Shown one piece after another: positions 10,321-18,513 of a DNA stretch of 64,000 nt (position 1 is the first letter of the stretch; each line of letters opens with the position of its first letter). A program made the position numbers and the translations under genes. Origin of the DNA: Congregibacter litoralis KT71 (GTDB lineage Bacteria; Pseudomonadota; Gammaproteobacteria; Pseudomonadales; Halieaceae); NCBI RefSeq assembly GCF_000153125.2, contig NZ_CM002299.1:2045075-2109074 (forward strand). Reading direction: 5' to 3'. The notes under the pieces are model-generated. The model was not told the DNA's origin. It did not search any database and was given only the letters and a program-made list of their open reading frames with translations.

Positions 10321-12509
10321 TGAATGAGGAAAATCAAATCGAGGATAACTTCAAAGAAAAAGACTATCTATTAAATGACCTTTCTGATGGGGCGCGCGAG
10401 GTATCCGACGAGGTGATTGTATTCCCCACACCATCGATCGCGAAGATTATGGTCAATGGTGTAGCTCTAGGGTCAGTCCCATACGACACAGCTGAGCACA
10501 AGGCTATCGTTCAGGGTATTGGGGCATATCTGTGTAGCTCTAAGTATCGCGGACTAGCTGAAAAGTCGAAAGCAACTAAAAACTTTGCTTTAAGTAAGTT
10601 TTTAGAATACTTGTCTGAGATGCCGACAGTCCCATACACATTGCTCGGTGACATAGAAAAAAGAGATGTCGAGCGAGGACTAAAGCCACAGGCATCCTCT
10701 GTGCGTTTTGTAACCACAGTCTTCGCGCACATCATTAAGCAGTCAATGGTTTCAGGCAAGACACTATTGATTGTTCGCAACATCTACAATTCGAGAAATC
10801 TTACAAAAAAATCCGCATGGCAAGTTGAATCGAGAAGTCTTGGTAGTTGGTTTGCCCAGGTGGGTTGGATCAGAGAGGTGATGGGTGATGCCTACATAGC
10901 GCTTGCAAGCCCTAAGCGCTTGATGAAGTCTTTTCTTCTTGCCTATTCCAATTTGGCCGACGTTTTGCTCGAGGCGAGAGACGAGTTACTCCGAAGACCA
11001 ACGTTACTTTCGGCTTATTCCGCAATGGTTTTGGTCGAAAGTGATGTCGGCAATCGGAAAGCGAACGGCCGAAAACTATTCAGCGAACTAATGTCGTCTC
11101 TTCAAGTAGGGCCGCCATCGAGAAATATGTGGTTGCTGCAGCAAGTGATGATTGCCGAAATTATCGCGCCGAAGCATCTCGAGAAACTGCCAGAGGAATC
11201 GCTTAAGTGTTTATCGGGTAGTGACGCTGGTAGTAGCATCGATAAATTCATGAAAAATCATTGGTATGCGACGCGCGATGAGGCACTCGGAAAGCAACAG
11301 TTGACTGTGTTTATGCGCCCCCATGCATTAACACCCGATATCTCTGCCTTAATCGAATTGCTTGTGTATCACCTAGTGGTTGCACAAACAGTCCAGCCGT
11401 CTGACGCCATAAACCTCAAAAGCTCTAACTTCGTTATCACAAAGAAGCCTAACGGCCGTGTCCGCTCGCTCCAGATTGTCTATTTTAAAGGTCGCTCTAA
11501 CAAAAAGTATGAGACGCCGCTGCTGAATGCCAGTGACCCGGTTGCCCGAGTTTTTTTAAGGTATCTGAAAGCTGTAGAAGACAGAGGATTCAGATGGATT
11601 TTCTCAGCAATTAGGGACGAAGCGGCATCGAAGAACGGGGTCATCGAGGTAGTCAGGTTCAGATTCAGAAACCCCTACATAACTCATAGCTATTCCGGCG
11701 CGGCGAGGTCGTTTACACAATTTTTGACGAATCCAATTATTAGGGAAATTCTGAGGAGTTCGTTACCGACTGGTGGGCATGTCTTTGTTGATGCTATCAA
11801 TGCGATGTGCGGGCCTGATACACAAGAATGGAGCAGCAAATCAGGTATTGGCCACCCCGTTTTTAGGCAAGCGGCGTCAAAACCGTTGCCGCAATTTATC
11901 TATGGCCCATCATTAATAAAGAACAGCGCAGTTCACGCTCGAACTGATGCTTATCGAGATGAAGACTTGATTGACGCCAATTCGCACTCTTCCCAAACGG
12001 AAAAGCTGTCCTATCTAACTGACGACAATAAAGATTGGGTTAATCAGGTCGGTCGAATTACTCGCCTTGTTATCGATGACATCACTAACGTCTTAGGGCA
12101 AAGGTATTTATATGATATTGATCTCGATGCGCGTGAAAAAATTCTAGCCACCAAAGTGATGTCAACGACAAATTCAACTGACCTTCGCCTAAGGTCAGAG
12201 CTTTTGAGTCCGTTGCTCATGGATGATGACAGCGGAGATGAACGGATTGTATATGACTCCGTCAATACAGCAGTAACGATGTTTCATTACTTGGCGGAAG
12301 CTGATCGGAATGCTGACGCATTGAAGCGTCGAAATTTGGCGTTTTTTTGTGAAACTGTTGTTGTTAACGTCGAGTGGATTCACCATTGTCTAAGTGTTTT
12401 CTCGCGAAAAAATATTGCGGTTGCATCTGATAAATACCAGAAAATAAAGAGCGTCTTGCCCCCACTTTTTGTTGACGAAATAGCTAATGGATTAACGGCT
12501 TATGATTGA
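10317..12509 (+). CDS. Recombinase-like protein lacking the first catalytic Arg
   Basis: The 730-residue protein is not a standard named family to my eye. The segment TVQPSDAINLKSSNF aligns with the box-I pattern of tyrosine recombinases (GLRxSE..xL) but has Gln360 where the catalytic Arg should be. YFKGRSNKKYETPLL resembles the beta-hairpin that usually follows. NSHSSQTEKLSYL (His557, Tyr566) resembles the LGHSS...T..Y box. No clear HxxR was found. It is therefore probably a catalytically impaired recombinase homologue acting as a structural or DNA-binding partner. Its start overlaps the upstream stop by 4 bases and its end overlaps the next gene by 8 bases, suggesting coupled translation. 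Confidence 0.75.
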   Translation: MMNEENQIEDNFKEKDYLLNDLSDGAREVSDEVIVFPTPSIAKIMVNGVALGSVPYDTAEHKAIVQGIGAYLCSSKYRGLAEKSKATKNFALSKFLEYLSEMPTVPYTLLGDIEKRDVERGLKPQASSVRFVTTVFAHIIKQSMVSGKTLLIVRNIYNSRNLTKKSAWQVESRSLGSWFAQVGWIREVMGDAYIALASPKRLMKSFLLAYSNLADVLLEARDELLRRPTLLSAYSAMVLVESDVGNRKANGRKLFSELMSSLQVGPPSRNMWLLQQVMIAEIIAPKHLEKLPEESLKCLSGSDAGSSIDKFMKNHWYATRDEALGKQQLTVFMRPHALTPDISALIELLVYHLVVAQTVQPSDAINLKSSNFVITKKPNGRVRSLQIVYFKGRSNKKYETPLLNASDPVARVFLRYLKAVEDRGFRWIFSAIRDEAASKNGVIEVVRFRFRNPYITHSYSGAARSFTQFLTNPIIREILRSSLPTGGHVFVDAINAMCGPDTQEWSSKSGIGHPVFRQAASKPLPQFIYGPSLIKNSAVHARTDAYRDEDLIDANSHSSQTEKLSYLTDDNKDWVNQVGRITRLVIDDITNVLGQRYLYDIDLDAREKILATKVMSTTNSTDLRLRSELLSPLLMDDDSGDERIVYDSVNTAVTMFHYLAEADRNADALKRRNLAFFCETVVVNVEWIHHCLSVFSRKNIAVASDKYQKIKSVLPPLFVDEIANGLTAYD

Positions 12510-15186
12510 AGCTAATTTTCTCGCAGAGCAATCTAAGGGGAATTTTGCGAAGCTGTTCGAAGCGAAATTTCAGAGCGAGGTCTGCTCGTGGGAGTCGCAG
12601 AAGTGGGTCTATCGAAATTCTGGATTTTCGATCGACTTCGGCATTTTTAATCAAGCTCAGTTCTCCGGTATTGAATACCTACGCCACTGCAATTTGGCAG
12701 CTGTAGATTTTGCAAAGCTTGTTTTTACAGAGGAAATTCGATCTTTTTCGAGGCCGAATGATGACCGTGCAGCTCTAGTTTTGACGCTAAGATATTTAGC
12801 AGATTCGGGTAAAAAGACCATTAGACGAGAAGATCTCCGTGATTTTCTTGAATTCGTTTTAACCCACTCAGTCGTAAACGACCGAATAAGGCCAACACGA
12901 AGACTAAAAGGCTACGTGTTTTTCAAATACTTTTTGGTGTTTCTTTCAAAACTCAGAACGATTACGTCTGTTTTAGACTTTCCTCCGGTTGTGGATCGAG
13001 AACTGAGCGAAAGTCTTTTTATTCAGGAAGTAAAGAAATTAGTCGATGTTCTTTCCCTCGGGGAACTGAATTTCGATGAATGGAAGAAGGGAGGGTCGCT
13101 GGATACCCTTTCGTTAGATATGGGTCGATACTACGTTCATCACTGTTTAGAGTACTTCGAGCGTAACGCAGCGTTTGCGTACGCAATGCAGAAAACCATA
13201 GCGAGTTCGAAGGAAATACTGGTAAAAGCCGGGATATCGCTCAACCACAGCTCCGTGGTTGGATATCTTCTAACGAACAATCACGAAGCCATATCACGCT
13301 GGGCCTCGTATGTCCCCCCAAAAGGAAAAATGTCGAGTGGGCGTGAGCAGCATGTTTCGACTTTGCGACCCCTGATCCGCTCTGAGTTTGAATCACATTA
13401 TCGAAGCTTTTCAAGAAGATTTTATATTCTGTCTGAATCGGGAGTTACATCAGTCGCTTGTCAGTTAGGTATAAGTGATGGTTCACGCAATAAGCTTGAT
13501 ATCGAGACCGATATCGATAGATTGAGAACGGTTATTTTTGAAAATTCGGTTAATAGCACTGACAGCGATCTAAGTGATTTATTACGACGTTTCAAACGCC
13601 CAATAAAACTAGAAAGCTTTCAATCTGCTGTTCGAAGTGTTGAGAAGGCAATCGAGCAACATGAGATTCCTGAATGGGGTGATGTGGCCCCTAGCACTGC
13701 TGACCCGACGCTGAAAGGTGTACAGAGCGACGCTTACTCGTTCCCCGTCTCTGTACATGCTGCGGGTATTACATCGATCGTAGCCATGCTTGGGTGGCGC
13801 GCAAGCGAATTTGGGTTTCCCGAGTCGTCTCTTGAGACACTGCCAAATGAAGACCCCATAGATCAATATGCGAGCCCGTTTCGATACCAGGTCAGTTGGC
13901 ATGTTTTTAAAACACATGGCGACGTTAAGGTGGCCCGTGAGCTTACGGCGCGTGCTCGCGTGTTGATTCATCAAATCGGTATGTTTTTATCTAGTCAAGG
14001 AGATAGTGAGCCTTATCTTTTCTTTGGCTATGGGTCTCGTTCAGCCTCGAAAGACAATTTTTCAAAGCAGCTTTGTTCTCAGCGGGTGCGCCTGCGGATT
14101 CCTTTGAATTGGCGAGCCTTCGTACAGGATTACCCGCCGTTCAAGATCCTTCGCCGAGGGTTCCAATATATCGAGGATTACGGCGAAGATGCGAGGACCG
14201 CATTGTCAGATTTTGACTGGGAATCATTCGATCTTTTCCGAAAAGATCGTTTGTTGAATTTACAGCTTCATCGAGCCTCAAACGAATTGCAGCGTGTGAC
14301 TTTACACTCACGCACTGGTGCAAACATTTGGCCGCAACATTACCAAGCGTACTTGCGCGGCGATGAGCACCAGCTTTCTGTGCTTGATATTGCAACTTTA
14401 GACGAGCACCTCTCCGAAGAATCAAAGTTGTTTCTCAAGTCTAATGAACTTGACAGGGAACTTAGTCAGGAGCTTGCGGAGGAGCTCATAGGTGATTGTC
14501 TATATCCAACGCCACATGCATTCAGACACATGTGGGCCGAAGCTGTTTACCGTCGATTCGATGGTGATGCGGGCTGGATGATAAGAAGTAATTTTAAGCA
14601 TATTTCTCGAGCAATGTTTGTTGCATATATCCAGTCAAAGGATAGCCAACGAGTTCACGAAACGTTAAGGGGTAAGGTTGTATCCAATCTTGTGCACGGA
14701 TGGCTGGTAGAAGAAGGTCAAGGCTACGCAGGCAAGTTTCACAAATTTCTCTCGAGAGCAGTATCTGCCACAACCGTTCTCAATGATGTTTCTATTGCTG
14801 AAAGTCTGGATGGCATAATCCCGAACATCGTGTCCCTGAGCGCCAATCCGTGGGGTTTTTGTATCGTTCGCGAATCGACTGATCACCTTTCCAAATGTGC
14901 TAGCGATAAAAAATCTAACACGAACAGAGCGTCGCCGTCGTTGTGTCTAGGGTGCATTAACTACTTCGGCAAGTCCTCTAACATCGATTACATTGTTTTT
15001 AGCTCTCAGCCACATATGGCGTTGTTGCAATCATCGAAAGCTGGCGATGTTCCAGAGGAGTTTCTGGCGGAGTCGCGCAAGTTTCTTCGTCAAGCGTTAT
15101 CACGTATCCAAGAGATGAATCCGCAGCACGCGATTATTTCCAAATATCGCGATGTGCTAGGAGATGTTGACCGGGAGAATATATAG
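12502..15186 (+). CDS. Large tyrosine recombinase with C-terminal Cys cluster
   Basis: At 894 residues this is far longer than ordinary integrases. The catalytic residues look complete: Arg433 in MLGWRASEFGFP, His672 and Arg675 in PHAFRHMWAEA, and Tyr709 in SRAMFVAYI. A long N-terminal region (about 1-400) shows no recognised domain. Near the C-terminus, Cys at about 787, 799, 815 and 818 (the last pair as CLGC) form a likely zinc site. It resembles the large integrase of multi-recombinase elements (Tn554 TnpB type, or GmtZ of gamma-mobile-trio elements); which one needs a profile search. It overlaps the upstream gene by 8 bases. Confidence 0.82.
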   Translation: MIEANFLAEQSKGNFAKLFEAKFQSEVCSWESQKWVYRNSGFSIDFGIFNQAQFSGIEYLRHCNLAAVDFAKLVFTEEIRSFSRPNDDRAALVLTLRYLADSGKKTIRREDLRDFLEFVLTHSVVNDRIRPTRRLKGYVFFKYFLVFLSKLRTITSVLDFPPVVDRELSESLFIQEVKKLVDVLSLGELNFDEWKKGGSLDTLSLDMGRYYVHHCLEYFERNAAFAYAMQKTIASSKEILVKAGISLNHSSVVGYLLTNNHEAISRWASYVPPKGKMSSGREQHVSTLRPLIRSEFESHYRSFSRRFYILSESGVTSVACQLGISDGSRNKLDIETDIDRLRTVIFENSVNSTDSDLSDLLRRFKRPIKLESFQSAVRSVEKAIEQHEIPEWGDVAPSTADPTLKGVQSDAYSFPVSVHAAGITSIVAMLGWRASEFGFPESSLETLPNEDPIDQYASPFRYQVSWHVFKTHGDVKVARELTARARVLIHQIGMFLSSQGDSEPYLFFGYGSRSASKDNFSKQLCSQRVRLRIPLNWRAFVQDYPPFKILRRGFQYIEDYGEDARTALSDFDWESFDLFRKDRLLNLQLHRASNELQRVTLHSRTGANIWPQHYQAYLRGDEHQLSVLDIATLDEHLSEESKLFLKSNELDRELSQELAEELIGDCLYPTPHAFRHMWAEAVYRRFDGDAGWMIRSNFKHISRAMFVAYIQSKDSQRVHETLRGKVVSNLVHGWLVEEGQGYAGKFHKFLSRAVSATTVLNDVSIAESLDGIIPNIVSLSANPWGFCIVRESTDHLSKCASDKKSNTNRASPSLCLGCINYFGKSSNIDYIVFSSQPHMALLQSSKAGDVPEEFLAESRKFLRQALSRIQEMNPQHAIISKYRDVLGDVDRENI

Positions 15187-15188
15187 AT

Positions 15189-15758
15189 ATGGATTACTTC
15201 GAGGATTTGGCTAGGCTCTCTGACGACGACTTAGACATCCCTGAATGGGCGCGTGCGAACGACAGAGGGAAGATGGCTTTTGTTTACACAGAGAAAGCTA
15301 AGCAAGAGCGTTTAGCTTACATCTTAAAAAGTACTAAGAGGCATCATTTTAAAGCGAAGAAAACATGGCATATCTTTAGTGCGACGATTGCTATGGGCGT
15401 AGGTTTAGAAAAGTCGTATCTAAGTAGAGATGCTTCGTTTGCACCAGAGTTTCGATCTTATCTCTCAAAGGTCAATGCAGAGCTTGAGGTTGCGAAGAAT
15501 AACAGACTTTTGAAAGTGGCTGAGAACCGTGGGCGTGGGCGTATCGCTGAAAAAAAAGAAGTGCTTGTTTCGCGGGTTCGAACCACAGAGCAGAGACTTA
15601 AGGAACAGGAGAGTGTTAACGCGGCTGAAGTGGTTCGATTAGCTGCCGAAAAGTTTAGTCCCTTGGTGCGAGATTTGTTGATGATCGAAGATCGAAGGGT
15701 TGATACATCAAATAAGGTGGTCCCTCTTCGCCGTGTTATTGAAAGCAACGATGAATAG
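15189..15758 (+). CDS. Small accessory protein of the recombinase operon
   Basis: Unrecognised 189-residue protein, rich in Lys, Arg and Glu. It has no signal peptide or membrane segment. Residues about 90-160 (from LSKVNAELEVAKNNR onward) look helical and partly coiled-coil. It starts 2 bases after the large recombinase stop and overlaps the next gene by 8 bases, so it is very likely part of the same module. By position it could be a DNA-binding or assembly factor for the recombinases; that is inference only. Confidence 0.72.
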   Translation: MDYFEDLARLSDDDLDIPEWARANDRGKMAFVYTEKAKQERLAYILKSTKRHHFKAKKTWHIFSATIAMGVGLEKSYLSRDASFAPEFRSYLSKVNAELEVAKNNRLLKVAENRGRGRIAEKKEVLVSRVRTTEQRLKEQESVNAAEVVRLAAEKFSPLVRDLLMIEDRRVDTSNKVVPLRRVIESNDE

Positions 15759-16206
15759 TCCAAAGAAGCCTATCAAGGGAAAAGCAACAAAGACGGCCGG
15801 GGATAAGAACTTTGAGCTTTGGGAGGAGTTCGTCAGGGTCAGAGAACAGAGACTAGATTGGATAGACTTCGCGGATAAAACATTGACGGTTTTTAGTCCC
15901 GTAAAGGTATCTACAAAACTTGGCTTTAATGCGCGAGCGCTTGGCCAAAATTCTCGCATCCGTGCATCCCGTGAGGAACTTGAGAAGAGGTTAAGATCTG
16001 AAGGTGTATTCAAAACACCGGTTGATCAGGGGTTTGAGCCACGTGTTCATAGGGATTCTCTGAGCAAGGATAAACAACGAATAATGCAATTAGAGTCCGC
16101 AAATGCGGAGCTTCGAGCAGAGTGCGAGAGTCTGAAGGAGAGACTGAAAAAGGCCAATTTGTTTGAAGCACATCTATTTGAAACGGGGAGAGCTTTGCCG
16201 CTGTGA
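15751..16206 (+). CDS. Small coiled-coil protein, TnpC/GmtX-like by position
   Basis: The 151-residue protein starts at the ATG overlapping the upstream stop; a longer frame to 15700 would overlap more and is not favoured. It has a basic N-terminus (MNSPKKPIKGKATK), a middle with SPVKVSTKLGFNARAL that could be helix-turn-helix-like, and a C-terminal coiled coil (about residues 107-140, with LESANAELRAECESLKERL). Small coiled-coil partners encoded after recombinases are known in Tn554 (TnpC) and gamma-mobile-trio (GmtX) elements; membership here is a guess. Its stop overlaps the helicase GTG by 4 bases. Confidence 0.7.
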   Translation: MNSPKKPIKGKATKTAGDKNFELWEEFVRVREQRLDWIDFADKTLTVFSPVKVSTKLGFNARALGQNSRIRASREELEKRLRSEGVFKTPVDQGFEPRVHRDSLSKDKQRIMQLESANAELRAECESLKERLKKANLFEAHLFETGRALPL

Positions 16207-18431
16207 CCTTCGCCGACGAGCACAATGTTTCGGCGCAGTTTGGTGGGGAGGTTACTCTCGAAGTTGAAGTGCTCCGAAGGCGTAGCAAGGGGGACAATGG
16301 CGGAGGCATTTTCTGGGGCGAGTGCATCTACGGTAGAAAGTACGCGGTAGCATTGAATTTTAAACAACTCCCAAACTACGAACACCTGCATCCGGGGCAA
16401 ATTTGGTTTGTATCGGGTCCCGTCAAAAGTGTACTCGTGAAAAAAGGAGGTTATACACGCCGTGAAAACTGGTTGTCTGCAGAAGAAGCCTATGCTCTGA
16501 AGCCTAGCCAACCCAACCTGGCTCGCTGGATCTCGGGTAGCCCCGCTTGCAAAGGTATTGGGAGCAAGAAGGTATGGATGCTCACTAAAGAGTTTGGGGA
16601 TTCGCTCATCGAAATAATTCGGGCGCGAGATGTGGCCGCACTGTCTAGAGTGTTGACACCAGAAGCTTCTGAAACCCTCTGTGATGCGCTATTGGCAGAG
16701 TCAAAGATAGCTACAATTTCGTGGCTTGATAGCGTCGGTCTAAAGCCAAATGTTGCCACAAAAATCTTGAATTTTTACGGCGACCAAGCGGAAAAGAAGA
16801 TAACGGGCAACCCGTATCGAATGCTCAGTTTCGAGTCACAATGGAATCGTGTTGATCACTTTGCGCGAGAGCGGGTCGGTGTGAAGATAAATGACACGAG
16901 GCGCCTATGCGCGGCAGTTGAAGAAGCGCTCTACCGAATTTTGAAGACTGGCTCTACGTGCGCGTCTCGTACGCAAGTAAAGAGAAAGCTTGTTGACTCA
17001 ATCCTGGGTGACTCTAAGTTATCGGAGAGCGCTCTCACAATTGCTGCCGAAAGTGGCAATGTTGTAGAGCATGATCAAATGCTGGCTACTACAGGGTCTT
17101 GGCTGATAGAACGCAGCGTAGCTCAATATATAGAATTGCTTGCCGGCGCTAAGATGGAGGCGTCCCAGCTGCAACTTTCAAACAAGCATCCTTCAATTGA
17201 CGCGACTATCGCAAAGTTTGAGGTCGAGGAAGGGTACGAGCTCACTGCAGAGCAAAAAGATGCAGTGAGAATGGCGGCTACTAACAAGCTATGCTTGATA
17301 ATAGGCGGTGCCGGCACTGGGAAGACAACGGTCCTCAAGTGTTTGTATCAGGTCATTAACGCCTCAGAGCCGTTCGCTCAAATCTATCAAATGGCTCTGG
17401 CCGGGAAAGCGGCACTACGCATGACCGATGCAACGGCCAGGCCAGCGAGCACGATATGTGCTTTCACCAAGAATAACGATCAAGACAACATACCGCCTGG
17501 ATCATGGATTGTGATCGATGAATCCAGCATGGTTGATGTGTTGAGTTTCGCAAATATCCTATCTCGTCTTCCAAGCGGATGCCGTATAGTCCTAGTTGGC
17601 GACCCCTATCAATTGCCACCAGTCGGACCGGGAAAGGTGTTGAATGCCCTTGTTGATCTTCCTTCATTGGGTCGTGTCGAATTGAAAGTCGTTAAGCGTC
17701 AATCGGGTAAAACTGGCATCCCACTAGTAGCTGGGAATGTTAGGGAAGGAAAGTGGCCTGAGATTGGAGTCAGCGAAGTTGGTGACTTGTCTGCTGAAGA
17801 GGGCGTTTTTTTTATTAATTCAGGGTCTCCGCTCGATACGGTAGTAGATCTTTACGGACGTTTGCTGGGGCTGGGCAGCGTTCAGATTATTGCTCCATTG
17901 GTTAAGGCCTGTGACGAATTAAATGTCCGTTGCCAAGAAAAATATAACAGCTCATCGGAAATTGCGTCATGGCACTCGGATGTGAACCTCTCTGACAAGA
18001 TTGCATTTGGGCGGTACCGAGTCGGGGACCCAGTGATATTTAAGATCAATGATTACGATAGAGATTTGCGAAACGGCTCTATGGGGCTGGTTTCAGCGGT
18101 CCATGAAGCACGCGAAGCTCAAGATACACTCTGCACTATCAGCTTTGAGGGAAATAGCATCGAGGCAAATCAATCGGACCTACAAAACGTTTCTTTGGCT
18201 TACGCAATAACTGTGCACAAATCTCAAGGATCACAGTGGGATCGCGTGCTGATGCCTGTAATGGCGGATGCAAGGAACGTTGAGCGCTCAATGCTATACA
18301 CGGCTATCACGCGCTCGGTAAAGCAGATCGTGCTGGTTGGTTGCCAAGAAGCCGTTCGCAACGCAGTTAAAAGAGTTGCCGTTGACGATCGAGCAGTAAA
18401 TCTTGGTAAGTTACTGGCGGCGCGATTTTAA
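16203..18431 (+). CDS. RecD2-like superfamily 1 DNA helicase
   Basis: The 742-residue protein resembles RecD2, a 5'-to-3' helicase. The N-terminal third has helix-hairpin-helix-like sequence (CKGIGSKKVWMLTKEFG). Walker A GGAGTGKTTVLKCL is near residue 368, Walker B WIVIDESSMVD near 435, and GDPYQLPPVGPGKV (motif III) near 465. The C-terminal LAYAITVHKSQGSQWDRVL and MLYTAITRS are the UvrD_C_2-type motifs V-VI. It starts at a GTG overlapping the previous stop (GTGA), the last gene of the recombinase operon, so a role in transfer, excision or replication of the island is plausible. It could instead act with the restriction cassette downstream, but an 82-base gap separates them. Confidence 0.86.
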   Translation: MTFADEHNVSAQFGGEVTLEVEVLRRRSKGDNGGGIFWGECIYGRKYAVALNFKQLPNYEHLHPGQIWFVSGPVKSVLVKKGGYTRRENWLSAEEAYALKPSQPNLARWISGSPACKGIGSKKVWMLTKEFGDSLIEIIRARDVAALSRVLTPEASETLCDALLAESKIATISWLDSVGLKPNVATKILNFYGDQAEKKITGNPYRMLSFESQWNRVDHFARERVGVKINDTRRLCAAVEEALYRILKTGSTCASRTQVKRKLVDSILGDSKLSESALTIAAESGNVVEHDQMLATTGSWLIERSVAQYIELLAGAKMEASQLQLSNKHPSIDATIAKFEVEEGYELTAEQKDAVRMAATNKLCLIIGGAGTGKTTVLKCLYQVINASEPFAQIYQMALAGKAALRMTDATARPASTICAFTKNNDQDNIPPGSWIVIDESSMVDVLSFANILSRLPSGCRIVLVGDPYQLPPVGPGKVLNALVDLPSLGRVELKVVKRQSGKTGIPLVAGNVREGKWPEIGVSEVGDLSAEEGVFFINSGSPLDTVVDLYGRLLGLGSVQIIAPLVKACDELNVRCQEKYNSSSEIASWHSDVNLSDKIAFGRYRVGDPVIFKINDYDRDLRNGSMGLVSAVHEAREAQDTLCTISFEGNSIEANQSDLQNVSLAYAITVHKSQGSQWDRVLMPVMADARNVERSMLYTAITRSVKQIVLVGCQEAVRNAVKRVAVDDRAVNLGKLLAARF

Positions 18432-18513
18432 ATTTTTCTGTGTTTGCATGATTTCAGGGACAAAGCCCCTTTGATTGGTCTATACGAATACGAGTTCTAT
18501 CCCGAGGAGCTTC

